DNA of 53,662 nucleotides from Clostridia bacterium. Lineage in GTDB: Bacteria; Bacillota; Clostridia; Christensenellales; Aristaeellaceae. The notes below the pieces were generated by a model, which saw only the letters and a program-made list of their open reading frames with translations, was not told the DNA's origin and ran no database searches. The translations under genes and the position numbers were made by a program. Below, one piece after another: positions 1-9,437 of the stretch (within the stretch, counting starts at the first letter, position 1; each line of letters starts with the position of its first letter). The DNA lies in NCBI GenBank assembly GCA_017463245.1, contig JAFTPN010000081.1, positions 1 to 53,662 on the forward strand, written 5' to 3'.

Positions 1-726
1 GAAGTCGGGAGCCTTGAGGGAGGCGCCGCCGATGAGGCCGCCGTCGATCTCGGGCTGAGCCATCAGACCCTTGACGTTCTTGGGGTTCATGGAGCCGCCG
101 TACTGGATGCGCACCTTGTCGGCGATGTCCTGGCCATACTTGCGGGCCAGGGCCTTGCGGATCACGCCGATGGTCTCGTTGGCCTGCTCGTCGGTAGCGG
201 TGAGGCCGGTGCCGATGGCCCACACGGGCTCGTAGGCGACCACCACGTCGGCCACCTGCTCGTTGGTCAGGCCGGTGAGGGCGATCAGGGTCTGGTACTC
301 CACCAGAGCATCGGTGTAGCCAGCCTCGCGCTCTTCCTTCAGTTCGCCCACGCACAGGATGACCTTCAGGCCAGCGGCCACGGCGGCCTGCACACGCTTG
401 TTCACAGTAGCATCGGTCTCGCCGAAGTACTGGCGGCGTTCGCTGTGGCCGATGACCACATACTCAACACCGGCAGCCACCAGCATGTCGGCGCTCAGCT
501 CGCCGGTGAAAGCGCCAGAAGCGGCCCAATGCACATTCTGGGCGCCCAGGTGGATGTTGCTGCCAGCAGCAGCTTCCTTCACAGCAGCAAAGTCCACAGC
601 AGGCACGCACACAACCACATCGCAGCTCGCGTCAGCCACCAGGGGCTTCAGCTCGTTCACCAGGGCAGCAGCCTCGGCAGGAGTCTTGTTCATCTTCCAG
701 TTGCCAGCAATAATAGCCTTACGCAT
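1..726 (-). CDS. tpiA: triosephosphate isomerase, C-terminus cut by window edge
   Basis: Interconverts dihydroxyacetone phosphate and glyceraldehyde 3-phosphate in glycolysis (cytosol). The 242 residues present begin [15 protein letters not shown] (catalytic Lys13 in NWKMN), then show the active-site histidine motif IGHSERR, the catalytic glutamate loop [10 protein letters not shown] and the phosphate-binding IQYGGS. Bacterial enzymes are about 250 residues, so roughly ten residues lie beyond position 1. The ATG at 726 follows AAAGAGG at good spacing. It lies downstream of pgk on the same strand but is separated from it by a 412-bp repeat-filled gap. Family assignment is essentially certain. 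Confidence 0.97.
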   Translation of the reverse strand, partial: MRKAIIAGNWKMNKTPAEAAALVNELKPLVADASCDVVVCVPAVDFAAVKEAAAGSNIHLGAQNVHWAASGAFTGELSADMLVAAGVEYVVIGHSERRQYFGETDATVNKRVQAAVAAGLKVILCVGELKEEREAGYTDALVEYQTLIALTGLTNEQVADVVVAYEPVWAIGTGLTATDEQANETIGVIRKALARKYGQDIADKVRIQYGGSMNPKNVKGLMAQPEIDGGLIGGASLKAPDF

Positions 727-740
727 TGTAAACCTCTTTC

Positions 741-1067
741 TTGAAACCTACGGTTTCAAACTTCCATTTATTTCGCCTTCGGCGACCAAAGGGGCGTTGC
801 CCCTTTGGAAACCCTACCAGAGGCGCTGCCTCTGGACTCCGCGAAGGGCTTTCAGCCCTTTCGAAACCCATCGGCTGATGTCATGCTATTTGGTTTCCTT
901 GTGGGGGTCACGGCGCATAACGGATGCGCCGCGACGCAGGGGCAGTGGCTAAGCCTCCCTTGTGTAAAGGGAGGTGGCAGCCGCTTGCGGCTGACGGAGG
1001 GATTGGGTGCCGCACTTTTAATTCCGCATTCCGAATTCCGCATTCCGAATTCCGCATTCCGAATTAA
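741..1067. repeat. composite intergenic repeat, copy 1 (modules A-B-C-F)
   Basis: Fills the tpiA-pgk gap. In order: a TTGAAACC/GGTTTCAA hairpin (741-759) next to the tpiA ribosome site; module A mini-hairpins with stems AAAGGGGC/GCCCCTTT, CAGAGGC/GCCTCTG and AAGGGC/GCCCTT (about 787-863); module B, GGGGTCACG plus the GGCGCA/TGCGCC hairpin (about 905-940); module C, CCTCCC...GGGAGG followed by an AGCCGC/GCGGCT hairpin (about 953-1003); module F, six ATTCCGM heptamers (1020-1065). No ORF in it looks real. The same order recurs at six other places in the window. Confidence 0.9.
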
Positions 1068-1092
1068 CCCTCGCCCTTCCCCAACGGCAAAT

Positions 1093-1123
1093 GTTCCCGC
1101 GCTCCGTTTCAGAGCGCGGGAAC
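1093..1123 (-). terminator. 12-bp stem hairpin behind pgk
   Basis: GTTCCCGCGCTC (1093-1104) pairs perfectly with GAGCGCGGGAAC (1112-1123) around a 7-nt loop, 15 bp beyond the pgk stop. The following U-run is poor on the minus strand, so it may be a weak terminator or an mRNA 3'-end stabiliser between pgk and tpiA. Confidence 0.5.
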
Positions 1124-1138
1124 CATGCAATTCGTGGA

Positions 1139-2335
<1,197 letters not shown>

Positions 2336-2405
2336 GAACCAACACTCCTTTGAATCGTTTACATGTATTGCATTTATTGCATAAGCCTCATTTTCAGGCG
2401 TGCAA

Positions 2406-3437
2406 TCAGTTTTGTCCGGCCAGCGCCAGCATGGCCTTGGCCGCGCCCTCGTCGGTGATGAGGGCTGCATGGGGATACCGTTTCACAATGGCCGCAATGG
2501 CCTGCGCCTTGCGCTTGCCCGCCGCCACGGCGATCATCTGGCAGGAGGGCTTGAGCCGGTTCAGGTCAACGCCCACGCTGGAAAACGCCAGCAGCACGTC
2601 GCCTTTGCCGTTGAAGTAGTAGCCCAGCGTCTCGGCCACAGCGCCGCCTTCTTCCAGCTTGCGCATCTGCGGCACCGAGAGCTTGCGCTCCTGGGCGCTT
2701 TCATCCGCCCGGCCAATGCCGTGGAGGATCACATCCGCCCGCTGCAGGCGATCCATGGCCTCCCGCACTTCGGGCACCTTGAGCATCTCCTGCATGGCAG
2801 AAGCATCCATCCGATCCGGCAGGTGGATCAGCCGATGGTGTCCGCCCAGCCGCTGGGCGATCTCCGCCGCCAGGGTGTTGGCCTGATAGGCCACCGAGCG
2901 ACCCAGGCCGCCCCGGGCAGGCACTACCATCACGTTCAGGGGCGTAGCGGACTGCATATATCTGGCCGTGGCAGCCATGGTGCTGCCGCCGGTCACCGCC
3001 AGGGTGCTGCCGTTTTGCAGCGTTGCCCGCACGCGGCTGGCCGCCATGCGCCCCACATCCTGCAGGATGCTCTCGTCCCCGTCGGCATCGCCAGCCGCCA
3101 CATGGACATGGCCGATGCCGTAGGCCGCCGCCAGGCGGGTTTCCAGATCCGTCAGGCCATGCATGGCGCGGCTGAAGGCCTGCACACCGGGCAAAAGCTC
3201 CTGCCCCTTGGCGGTGAGCATCATGCCCGAGGCGTTCAGGTCGATGAGACCTGCATCCTTCAGGGCTGTCGCATCGCTGCGGACTTCCCTCTCCGGCAGT
3301 TCAAGCTTTGCAGCCAGCTGCCTTCTGCCCACCGGTGCCATGGCAGCGATGCGCTCCAGCACCAGCGCGCGGCGGGCGATCTCCCCTGCCAGTTCAGGCG
3401 CCAGCTGCCGCATCAGTCGCACGAAATCGTCCTGCAT
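2406..3437 (-). CDS. cggR: central glycolytic genes regulator, SorC/DeoR-type repressor
   Basis: Likely repressor of the downstream glycolytic genes, sensing fructose 1,6-bisphosphate as known for CggR. 343 residues: an N-terminal winged-helix region (about 20-75, with [18 protein letters not shown]) followed by a SorC-type sugar-binding domain containing GSTMAATAR, the VVPARGG stretch and [10 protein letters not shown]. The ATG at 3437 has GGAGG seven bases upstream; an in-frame ATG ten codons earlier lacks one. The gene heads cggR-pgk-tpiA. In Bacillus the gap gene sits between cggR and pgk; here it is absent. Symbol is given by context plus domain type. Confidence 0.85.
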   Translation of the reverse strand: MQDDFVRLMRQLAPELAGEIARRALVLERIAAMAPVGRRQLAAKLELPEREVRSDATALKDAGLIDLNASGMMLTAKGQELLPGVQAFSRAMHGLTDLETRLAAAYGIGHVHVAAGDADGDESILQDVGRMAASRVRATLQNGSTLAVTGGSTMAATARYMQSATPLNVMVVPARGGLGRSVAYQANTLAAEIAQRLGGHHRLIHLPDRMDASAMQEMLKVPEVREAMDRLQRADVILHGIGRADESAQERKLSVPQMRKLEEGGAVAETLGYYFNGKGDVLLAFSSVGVDLNRLKPSCQMIAVAAGKRKAQAIAAIVKRYPHAALITDEGAAKAMLALAGQN

Positions 3438-3469
3438 GGTCATCCCTCCGGGCGCAATCCGTCCCATCC

Positions 3470-3498
3470 ATCATACCACGAACACCCAACAATTACAA
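3470..3498 (-). promoter_or_regulatory. promoter for cggR-pgk-tpiA
   Basis: On the minus strand TTGTAA (3493-3498), 17-bp spacer, TATGAT (3470-3475), 32 bp before the cggR start. A second -35-like TTGACA lies just upstream but at the wrong distance (29 bp). Confidence 0.6.
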
Positions 3499-3540
3499 GC
3501 CTTTTGTCAAAGTTTTAACGGGCAGCTGCCGCCCAGCGGG

Positions 3541-4572
3541 TCATTTTTCCTCCGGCCGGACGAAATCCGTCCAGGTGCGGTTTTTGAACATGGTGCGGAA
3601 CTGCTTGTACTTGTAGGAATCCCGCCAGCCGTTGTCCGTGCAGGAGCCGATGGTGAAATTGCAGTTGGTCTCCGGGTTCGCCTCAATGAAGCGAGCCTGC
3701 TGCTCCTTGCTCACATTGGCCTGCGTACACCAGAAGCGCTCCAGCTCCAATCCATCCAGCACGGAAAGATCGGTATCCTTCAGCTTGGTGCGGCACAGGT
3801 TCAGGTCCCGCAGGCTGCTCATGCCCGCCAGGGGCGAAACATCGCTAATGTTGTTCATGAACAGCTCCAGGTATTCCAGGTGCTCCAATTGGGCAATGGG
3901 CGTCACATCGGTGATGCGGTTGTCCGCCAGGATCAGCACCCGCAACTCCGGCAAGTACTTCAGCCAGGAGAGATCCTTCACCGCATTGTGACCCACGTCC
4001 AGCGCCCGCAGGCCGGGCACATACTTCAGGTTCTCAAAGTGCTTCTCCGTCAGGTCGGGCTTGCCGTCCACGGATTTCAGGGTGGAGAAGGCCGTGGCGT
4101 CGCTGCGGAGGCGGTACTTGCTGGAGATATACACCAGCCAGTTGAACTTGATTTCCGGGTACTCCTCCATCAGCGGCACGATGATCTCGTTGTCCAGCTC
4201 GCGATGGTTGAAGGAGTTCACCTGCTTCACATTGGGCATGTTGGTGAGGAACCAGCGCAGGTCGCTCTCCGTCACCTTGGCCTTGCCGTTGTCCAGGTCA
4301 AGCACTTCGCTCTCGCTGTCGATCCAGCTGTTGCAATACCAGATGGTGAACTTGAACTTGGAGCCCTCGGGCATTTCCGCCATCAGCTTTTTCAGCTGCT
4401 TGATGGAGAACTTGGTCTGCTCTATGTCGAACTCCATGGGCTGGTTTTCCTTGATGTAGGCCATCACCTTGTTGAAGTTCTTCTTGTTCAGGGAGGCCTC
4501 GTCCGCCAGGGCACAGGAGCACACCGTGACAAGCACCAGCAGCAGCGCGATGATCCGGCAAAGATGTTTCAT
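3541..4572 (-). CDS. secreted leucine-rich-repeat protein
   Basis: 343 residues with a clear signal peptide (MKHLCRIIALLLVLVTVCSCALADE). A cysteine in VTVCSC could be lipobox-like, but the ALA-DE site favours ordinary cleavage. Residues about 180-290 hold at least four bacterial LRR units of the type LRALDVGHNAVKDLSWLKY, LRVLILADNRITDVTPIAQ and LEYLELFMNNISDVSPL, which is the internalin-like pattern. The C-terminal part (about 290-343) has CTQANVS and SCTDNGWRDS and no recognised domain. LRR proteins usually bind proteins or glycans; the partner here is unknown. ATG at 4572 has AGGAGG twelve bases upstream, a little far. It is divergent to bofA with only 58 bp between starts. Confidence 0.8.
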   Translation of the reverse strand: MKHLCRIIALLLVLVTVCSCALADEASLNKKNFNKVMAYIKENQPMEFDIEQTKFSIKQLKKLMAEMPEGSKFKFTIWYCNSWIDSESEVLDLDNGKAKVTESDLRWFLTNMPNVKQVNSFNHRELDNEIIVPLMEEYPEIKFNWLVYISSKYRLRSDATAFSTLKSVDGKPDLTEKHFENLKYVPGLRALDVGHNAVKDLSWLKYLPELRVLILADNRITDVTPIAQLEHLEYLELFMNNISDVSPLAGMSSLRDLNLCRTKLKDTDLSVLDGLELERFWCTQANVSKEQQARFIEANPETNCNFTIGSCTDNGWRDSYKYKQFRTMFKNRTWTDFVRPEEK

Positions 4573-4596
4573 GGAATGGTTCAGCCTCCTTCTTTC

Positions 4597-4618
4597 CCCT
4601 GCATAGACTGATGCAGGG
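4597..4618. promoter_or_regulatory. 8-bp inverted repeat between divergent LRR gene and bofA
   Basis: CCCTGCAT (4597-4604), 6-nt loop, ATGCAGGG (4611-4618), perfect. Its right arm overlaps the bofA ribosome site GGGAGGTG (4616-4623). It could be an operator or a hairpin that occludes translation; nothing further supports either. Confidence 0.4.
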
Positions 4619-4630
4619 AGGTGTTTGCAC

Positions 4631-4888
4631 ATGGTGATGGTCTATCCGCGCCTGATACTTCTGCTTGCAGGCGTGGCGCTTGTGTTGCTCATACTCGTTT
4701 TGCATTTTGACCCAGCCTGCCCCTCTGCCCGCCTGGTTCGCCACAGCGTTGCCGGGCTGTTTGCCCTGCTGCTATGGAACGCCCTCCCCCTGCCACAGCT
4801 GGGGGTGAATCCCCTGTCGGCATGGGTGGCAGGCGCCTTGGGGCTGCCGGGCATGGGGCTGCTGGCCGTGCTGGCACAACTGCCTTAG
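4631..4888 (+). CDS. bofA: BofA-family pro-sigma-K processing inhibitor
   Basis: In Bacillus, BofA is an outer-forespore-membrane protein that holds the SpoIVFB protease inactive until the sigma-K checkpoint. This 85-residue protein has two hydrophobic helices (about 5-25 and 36-50) and the family C-terminal signature LGVNPLSAWVAGALGLPGMG, close to the LGIHVPIN...GILGIPG block of BofA. ATG at 4631 has GGGAGGTG at 7-8 bases; a TTG at 4625 is in frame but too near the ribosome site. Its stop codon overlaps the thiI stop codon on the opposite strand. A spoIVF locus is not in the window. Confidence 0.75.
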   Translation: MVMVYPRLILLLAGVALVLLILVLHFDPACPSARLVRHSVAGLFALLLWNALPLPQLGVNPLSAWVAGALGLPGMGLLAVLAQLP

Positions 4889-6030
4889 CAGTGGTGAATC
4901 TCAATGCCCGCGATGGCTTCCTCGATCAGCGCCTCGGCGTCCAGCTTGCTCTCGCCCTCCAGGATCTTGTCCATCTTGGGGTTGGTGGCGGGATGCTTGG
5001 GGGTGAACACCGTGCAGCAGTCCTCATAGGGCAGCGAGGAGGTCTCGAAGGTGCCGATCTTCTGGGCTATGTCGATGATCTCCACCTTGTCAAAGCCGAT
5101 CACCGGGCGGAACACGGGCATGGTCACCACGCTGTCGGTGGTGCCCAGGGCAGTCATGGTCTGGCTGGCCACCTGGCCGATGCTCTCGCCGGTGATCAGC
5201 GCGCTGGCGTGTTCCATCTGCGCCACCCGCTCGGCAATGCGCATCATAAAGCGGCGCATGATCAGCGTGGTGTAGTCGTCGGGACACTTCTCGTGGATCT
5301 CCATCTGGATCTTGGTGAAGGGAACCACATGCACCCGGATGCCGCAGCAGCTCTCGGACAGGATGCGAGCCAGGTCCAGCACCTTTTCCAGGGCGCGGTC
5401 GCTGGTGTAGGGGTAGGAGTGGAAATGCACCGCGCTGATCTGCACGCCGCGCTTGGCGATCATCCAGCCCGCCACAGGGCTGTCGATGCCGCCGGAGAGC
5501 AGCAGCGTCGCCCGGCCATTGGTGCCCACGGGCATACCGCCCACAGCGGGGATCACCCGCACATACAGGTAGGCCGAATCGCGAATCTCCACATTCACGG
5601 TGTAGTCCGGGTTCTTCACATCCACCTTCAGGTCGGGATTGGCGCGCAGGATGCGGCCGCCCACCTGGGCGTTGATCTGGGGAGAATCCATGAAATACCG
5701 CTTGTCGCTGCGGCGGGCAGAGACCTTGAAGGTGCCCTTCAGCCCGGCGGCCATGTTCACCGCCTGCTGGCAGATGGCCTCAAAGTCGTCCTTGGGCATC
5801 TCGATGGCGGGGCACACGCTGTGCACGCCAAAGACCTTGGTCACCCGGCGGATGCACTCCTCCAGGTCGGTGAAATCAGAAACGAAAATGCGGCTGTCGT
5901 TCACCCACACATTGCCGCCCAAGTCCTTCACCGCATGCCTGATCTTCTTGATCAGCTCGCGGATGAAATACGGGCGGTTCAGGCCCTTGAGGAAGATCTC
6001 GCCATATCGAACCAGCAGCAACTCGCGCAT
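4885..6030 (-). CDS. thiI: tRNA 4-thiouridine synthetase ThiI (no rhodanese domain)
   Basis: Makes 4-thiouridine at position 8 of tRNA, using ATP and persulfide sulfur; also linked to thiazole synthesis in some bacteria. 381 residues: N-terminal ferredoxin-like and THUMP region (about 1-165), then an adenylating PP-loop domain with SGGIDSP at 179-185 and ITGESIGQVASQT. It lacks the C-terminal rhodanese domain of the E. coli protein, as in Bacillus, where a dedicated cysteine desulfurase supplies sulfur; such a gene lies 13 bp upstream. ATG at 6030 is preceded by AGGAGAG. Convergent with bofA: the two stop codons share three bases. Confidence 0.95.
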   Translation of the reverse strand: MRELLLVRYGEIFLKGLNRPYFIRELIKKIRHAVKDLGGNVWVNDSRIFVSDFTDLEECIRRVTKVFGVHSVCPAIEMPKDDFEAICQQAVNMAAGLKGTFKVSARRSDKRYFMDSPQINAQVGGRILRANPDLKVDVKNPDYTVNVEIRDSAYLYVRVIPAVGGMPVGTNGRATLLLSGGIDSPVAGWMIAKRGVQISAVHFHSYPYTSDRALEKVLDLARILSESCCGIRVHVVPFTKIQMEIHEKCPDDYTTLIMRRFMMRIAERVAQMEHASALITGESIGQVASQTMTALGTTDSVVTMPVFRPVIGFDKVEIIDIAQKIGTFETSSLPYEDCCTVFTPKHPATNPKMDKILEGESKLDAEALIEEAIAGIEIHHC

Positions 6031-6043
6031 GGTAACTCTCCTA

Positions 6044-7195
6044 TCATCGTCTGACATATTTATGCAGCATATCGTAATGCTTTTTGATGCATTCCACAGC
6101 GTAGTCGATCTCCTCCGCTGTGTTTTCCGGGCAGAAGCTGAACCGCAGCGCGGCGTCGGCCATCTGGGTGGACAGCCCCATGGCCGTCAGCACGCCGGAG
6201 ACCTTCTGCTTGCGGCTGGCGCAGGCAGAGCCAGCGGACACATACACCCCATTGCCCTCCAGGGCAAAAAGCATGGTCTGGCTGCGCACGGGAGGCAGGC
6301 TCACGTTGAGGATGTGGGGCGCACAGGCCGCATCATCCAATGCGGGGCCGTTCAGCACGGCGGCAGGCACGGCGGCCTGCAGGCTCTCCCACATATGGCG
6401 CTTGAGCGCCATCATGCGCGCTGCGCCGTCCTTGGGATAGGTGCGCACCGCCTCACCCAGACCCACAATACCCGGCACATTCTCCGTGCCGGAGCGGTAG
6501 CCGTCCTCCTGGCCGCCGCCGAACACAATGGGGTTCAGCTTGTGATTCTTGTTTACGATCAGCCCGCCCACACCCTTGCAGGCGTGGATCTTGTGGCCGC
6601 TGAAAGCGTAGGTCTGGATGCCCAGCTTGCCGAAATCCATCGGCACCCGCAGGAAGCCCTGCACGCCGTCCACATGAATGGCCGCCTGGGGGCATTTCTC
6701 ATTGCGCAGCCGCACCACTTCGTTCAGGGGCTGGATGGCGCCGGACTCGTTGTTCACCTGCATCACGCAGATGAGATGCACGCTTTCATCCAGCAGCGCA
6801 TCCAGCGCAGCCAGATCCAGCACGCCGTCGCGCTTCACCAGCAGCAGGCACACCTGATGCCCCATGCGGCGGATCTCCTCCTCGCAGGCCAGCACAGCGG
6901 GGTGCTCCACATTCAGGATCAGAACCTTGCCGGGCTTCTTCATCCGGCGCAGGTGACCGAAGATGGCAATGTTGTCCGCCTCCGTGCCGCCGGAGGTGAA
7001 GATCAGCCGGTGCCCCGCCGCGCCCGCCGCCTCCAAACAGGCCTTGCGGGCTGCGGAGACAAGCTTCTCCGCCTGCATGGCGGGCTTGTAGAGCGCCGAG
7101 GGGTTGTGCCAGCTTTGCGTCATGGCCGCAGACATAGCAGTCACCACCGCGTCGCTGGGACGGGTGGTGGCGCTGTTATCCAAATAAACTTCCAT
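6044..7195 (-). CDS. cysteine desulfurase (NifS/IscS class)
   Basis: Takes sulfur from cysteine as enzyme persulfide, most likely for ThiI. 383 residues, PLP fold type I: DNSATTR at the N-terminus, SGGTEADN (68-75), the cofactor lysine in SGHKIH (Lys202) and the sulfur-carrying cysteine in SAGSACASR (Cys325) on a short-loop region typical of the NifS (group II-like in loop) desulfurases found beside thiI. ATG at 7195 uses the AGGAG embedded in the stop of the upstream gene (3-bp gap). It probably corresponds to NifZ of Bacillus by neighbourhood. Confidence 0.95.
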   Translation of the reverse strand: MEVYLDNSATTRPSDAVVTAMSAAMTQSWHNPSALYKPAMQAEKLVSAARKACLEAAGAAGHRLIFTSGGTEADNIAIFGHLRRMKKPGKVLILNVEHPAVLACEEEIRRMGHQVCLLLVKRDGVLDLAALDALLDESVHLICVMQVNNESGAIQPLNEVVRLRNEKCPQAAIHVDGVQGFLRVPMDFGKLGIQTYAFSGHKIHACKGVGGLIVNKNHKLNPIVFGGGQEDGYRSGTENVPGIVGLGEAVRTYPKDGAARMMALKRHMWESLQAAVPAAVLNGPALDDAACAPHILNVSLPPVRSQTMLFALEGNGVYVSAGSACASRKQKVSGVLTAMGLSTQMADAALRFSFCPENTAEEIDYAVECIKKHYDMLHKYVRR

Positions 7196-7198
7196 GCT

Positions 7199-7729
7199 TT
7201 ACTCCTGCATAGCACCGTGGGGCAGATAGAACTTGATGTAGCTCACCATTTCCTCACTGGGTTCAAACACGATCAGCCGCTTGTTGCTTTCCTTCTGAAC
7301 ATAGAAGTAATACAGCTCGGAGCCGCGGTTGAGGAACCAGTTGTTGCGCTTGATGCCGCTCATGCTCACATAGCGCTGGAAGGCCTTGCCGCTCACCTTG
7401 CCAAAGGCCTCCACGCGGTTCACCGCCAGGCTGCCCAGGCTCTTGCGCTTCTGGTTGTTGAACACCATGGCAAAGTCCAGCGCGCCATTGGTGAAGGTAT
7501 ACTCATACTCGGCACGCAGGCGGTCGCGGTACAGGAAGAGCAGGAAAGCGCCGCCCAGGCTGATCACCGTGATGGCCAGGGACAGGAAGTCAAAGGCCAT
7601 GAACAGGGTCTGCAGCATCATAAAGCCAAAGATGGCCAGGAAGATCATCAGCACCATGGACAGCATGAACAGCAGTTCGTTCACGCCGCGCTGCTTCTTC
7701 ACCACAACTTCTTCAAGAAAACGATCCAT
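7199..7729 (-). CDS. two-TM membrane protein of unknown function
   Basis: 176 residues. Two transmembrane helices near the N-terminus (about 20-42 and 48-67), then a roughly 105-residue soluble domain with EYEYTFTNGALD, SLGSLAVNRVEAF and a closing IVFEPSEEMVSYIK. The layout and the EYEY..TNG.LD motif recall the uncharacterised Clostridial family DUF6106, but this was not searched. GGAGG nine bases before ATG. It lies in a leftward cluster between a PAP2-like gene (33 bp) and the cysteine desulfurase (3 bp), so it is co-transcribed. No function is proposed. Confidence 0.7.
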   Translation of the reverse strand: MDRFLEEVVVKKQRGVNELLFMLSMVLMIFLAIFGFMMLQTLFMAFDFLSLAITVISLGGAFLLFLYRDRLRAEYEYTFTNGALDFAMVFNNQKRKSLGSLAVNRVEAFGKVSGKAFQRYVSMSGIKRNNWFLNRGSELYYFYVQKESNKRLIVFEPSEEMVSYIKFYLPHGAMQE

Positions 7730-7762
7730 TTCGTCATTCCTCCGTGTTGAATATTATCTCGC

Positions 7763-8215
7763 TCACAGCAGGATATACACCAATGCCGTGATCAAACCAA
7801 GGATCGCGCCCGCCAGCACCTCCAGCGGCTTGTGACCCACCAGCTCCTTCAGGTCATCCTCGGCAATGGGCTTGCCGTCGATGAACACCTGCCGCAGGAT
7901 CTCGTTGATGACCTGCGCCTGGATGCCGGTCTCCCGGCGAACGCCGGTAGCGTCGTACATCACCACCGAGGCAAACACCACGCACATGGCGAACTCAACC
8001 GAGCCGAAACCAACCAGCCGCCCTACCATAATGCCCAGCGACACCACAAAGGCGGTGTGGGAGGAGGGCATGCCGCCGGAACCGAAGAACCGGCCCCAGT
8101 CCCATTTCTTTTCCACCAGCCAGTAGGTGGGGATCTTGATCGCCTGGGCCACGAACCACGCCGTTACTGCGCACAGCAGCGCACGGTTCTGAAAAATGCC
8201 AAGCAAGTCGTTCAT
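7763..8215 (-). CDS. divergent PAP2 family (YuiD-like) membrane protein
   Basis: 150 residues with about four hydrophobic helices. Family motifs GGMPSSHTA (phosphatase-like loop), YDATGVRRETG and ELVGHKPLEVLAGA identify the divergent PAP2 / DUF212 group related to acid phosphatases and phosphatidic acid phosphatases. The substrate is unknown, plausibly a lipid phosphate. GGAGG nine bases before ATG. It is first gene behind its own promoter-like sequence and is followed by the membrane protein, desulfurase and thiI genes. Confidence 0.85.
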   Translation of the reverse strand: MNDLLGIFQNRALLCAVTAWFVAQAIKIPTYWLVEKKWDWGRFFGSGGMPSSHTAFVVSLGIMVGRLVGFGSVEFAMCVVFASVVMYDATGVRRETGIQAQVINEILRQVFIDGKPIAEDDLKELVGHKPLEVLAGAILGLITALVYILL

Positions 8216-8258
8216 CAGGGTTATCCTCCGCTCGTGCCAATCATTTGCACCAATTTAT

Positions 8259-8288
8259 ATTGTACCCGCTTTCGCCATCCCCGCGCAA
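8259..8288 (-). promoter_or_regulatory. promoter-like sequence before the PAP2-thiI gene group
   Basis: Minus strand TTGCGC (8283-8288), 18-bp spacer, TACAAT (8259-8264), about 44 bp before the start at 8215. A CGCGCA/TGCGCG inverted repeat overlaps the -35 and could be a terminator stem or operator. Confidence 0.5.
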
Positions 8289-8326
8289 GTCCCTGCGCGA
8301 AAATTAACGAAATAGCAATATTCGCC

Positions 8327-9202
8327 TTACATCACACGCTCCAGGGTGGAAAGCGCCAGCTCCCGCAGGAAGCAGCCGCTATCGCCAAAGCCCTCCAGCG
8401 CCTTGTCGGCCTGATGGATATGCTCCGCCGCGTCCGCGTGGGTCTGCTCCACGCCCCGCACGGCCACCCAGGTCAATTTGCCCAGGGCAGCATCCATGCC
8501 GGTGTTCTTGCCCAGCAGGGCGGCGTCGCCCACCACGTCCAGCAAATCGTCCACCATCTGGAAAGCCATGCCCAGGTGGTAGCCATAAGCAATGCCCCGC
8601 TGCACCTGTTCGTCCGTGGCGCCTGCCAGGATCAGCCCCGCCTCCATGGGCGCGGTGAGCAGATCCGCCGTTTTGTGGGCGTGGATGTAGCTCACCTTGT
8701 CCAGCGTGGGCTCGCTGCCCTCTTCCGTCACGTCGATGGTCTGTCCCGCCACCATGCCGGTCACGCCAGCACGGCGGGCAATGGCCTCCGCAGCGCGAAC
8801 GCCCCGCATATCGGGCATGGCGCAAGCCGCGCGGAGCATCAGCTCCATGGCCGCGCTCAGCAGCCCGTCCCCGGCCAGGATGGCCACGTCCTCGCCAAAC
8901 ACCTTGTGGTTGGTGGGCCTGCCCCGGCGCAGGTCGTCGTTGTCCATGGCAGGGAGATCATCGTGGATGAGGCTGTAGGTGTGGATCATCTCCAGCGCGC
9001 AGGCAAAGGGCAGAGCGTTGAGCACATCGCCGCCCGCCATGTCGCAGGCCGCCAGCAGCAGCACCGGGCGCAGACGCTTGCCGCCCGCCGCCAGGGAATA
9101 CTCCATGGATTCCAGCAGCTTTGCCGGGATGTACCCCAGGCTGCGCAGCTGGGGCGACAGGGCGTCGTTCACCATTTGCAGGTATTCAGCATAGGTTTTC
9201 AT
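8327..9202 (-). CDS. ispA: farnesyl diphosphate synthase
   Basis: Condenses isopentenyl and allylic diphosphates to C15 for the isoprenoid and undecaprenyl pathway. 291 residues, the usual length. The first aspartate-rich motif DDLPAMD is at 81-87, with GKRLRP (41-46) upstream; the second, DDLLD, is at 218-222. The two-residue insertion in the first motif is typical of bacterial short-chain enzymes. The ATG overlaps the xseB stop (ATGA), with GGAGG seven bases upstream, the arrangement xseA-xseB-ispA seen across Firmicutes. Confidence 0.95.
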   Translation of the reverse strand: MKTYAEYLQMVNDALSPQLRSLGYIPAKLLESMEYSLAAGGKRLRPVLLLAACDMAGGDVLNALPFACALEMIHTYSLIHDDLPAMDNDDLRRGRPTNHKVFGEDVAILAGDGLLSAAMELMLRAACAMPDMRGVRAAEAIARRAGVTGMVAGQTIDVTEEGSEPTLDKVSYIHAHKTADLLTAPMEAGLILAGATDEQVQRGIAYGYHLGMAFQMVDDLLDVVGDAALLGKNTGMDAALGKLTWVAVRGVEQTHADAAEHIHQADKALEGFGDSGCFLRELALSTLERVM

Positions 9203-9435
9203 TCTTCGTCCTCCAAAGGCACTTCCTCGTCCTCGCCCGCGGCGTTCTGACGGATCACCGTCAGCCGCTGGGTGGCGGCTTGCAGCTCCTTCTCCATGGC
9301 AGAGAGCATGGCCATGCCTTCCTCGTACTGCTTCATGGATTCCTCCAGGGGCAGGCTGCCGTTTTCCATCCGGGCAATGAGGCTTTCCACAGCCTCCAGC
9401 TGCTGTTCAAAGGTCAGCTTCTTTTTTGCTGCCAT
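9199..9435 (-). CDS. xseB: exodeoxyribonuclease VII small subunit
   Basis: Small subunit of the enzyme that degrades single-stranded DNA to oligonucleotides; several copies bind XseA. 78 residues, with the family pattern TFEQQLEAVESLIARMENGS...LEESMKQYEEGMAM, a helical hairpin. GGAGG lies seven bases before the ATG at 9435, so this is preferred over an ATG two codons upstream, which abuts the ribosome site. It overlaps ispA by ATGA and starts just beyond the xseA stop. Confidence 0.95.
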   Translation of the reverse strand: MAAKKKLTFEQQLEAVESLIARMENGSLPLEESMKQYEEGMAMLSAMEKELQAATQRLTVIRQNAAGEDEEVPLEDEE

Positions 9436-9437
9436 GT

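Noticed and set aside
1020-1066. Heptamer tracts as a CRISPR array
   Set aside because: The units are seven bases with no spacers, and no cas genes are present.
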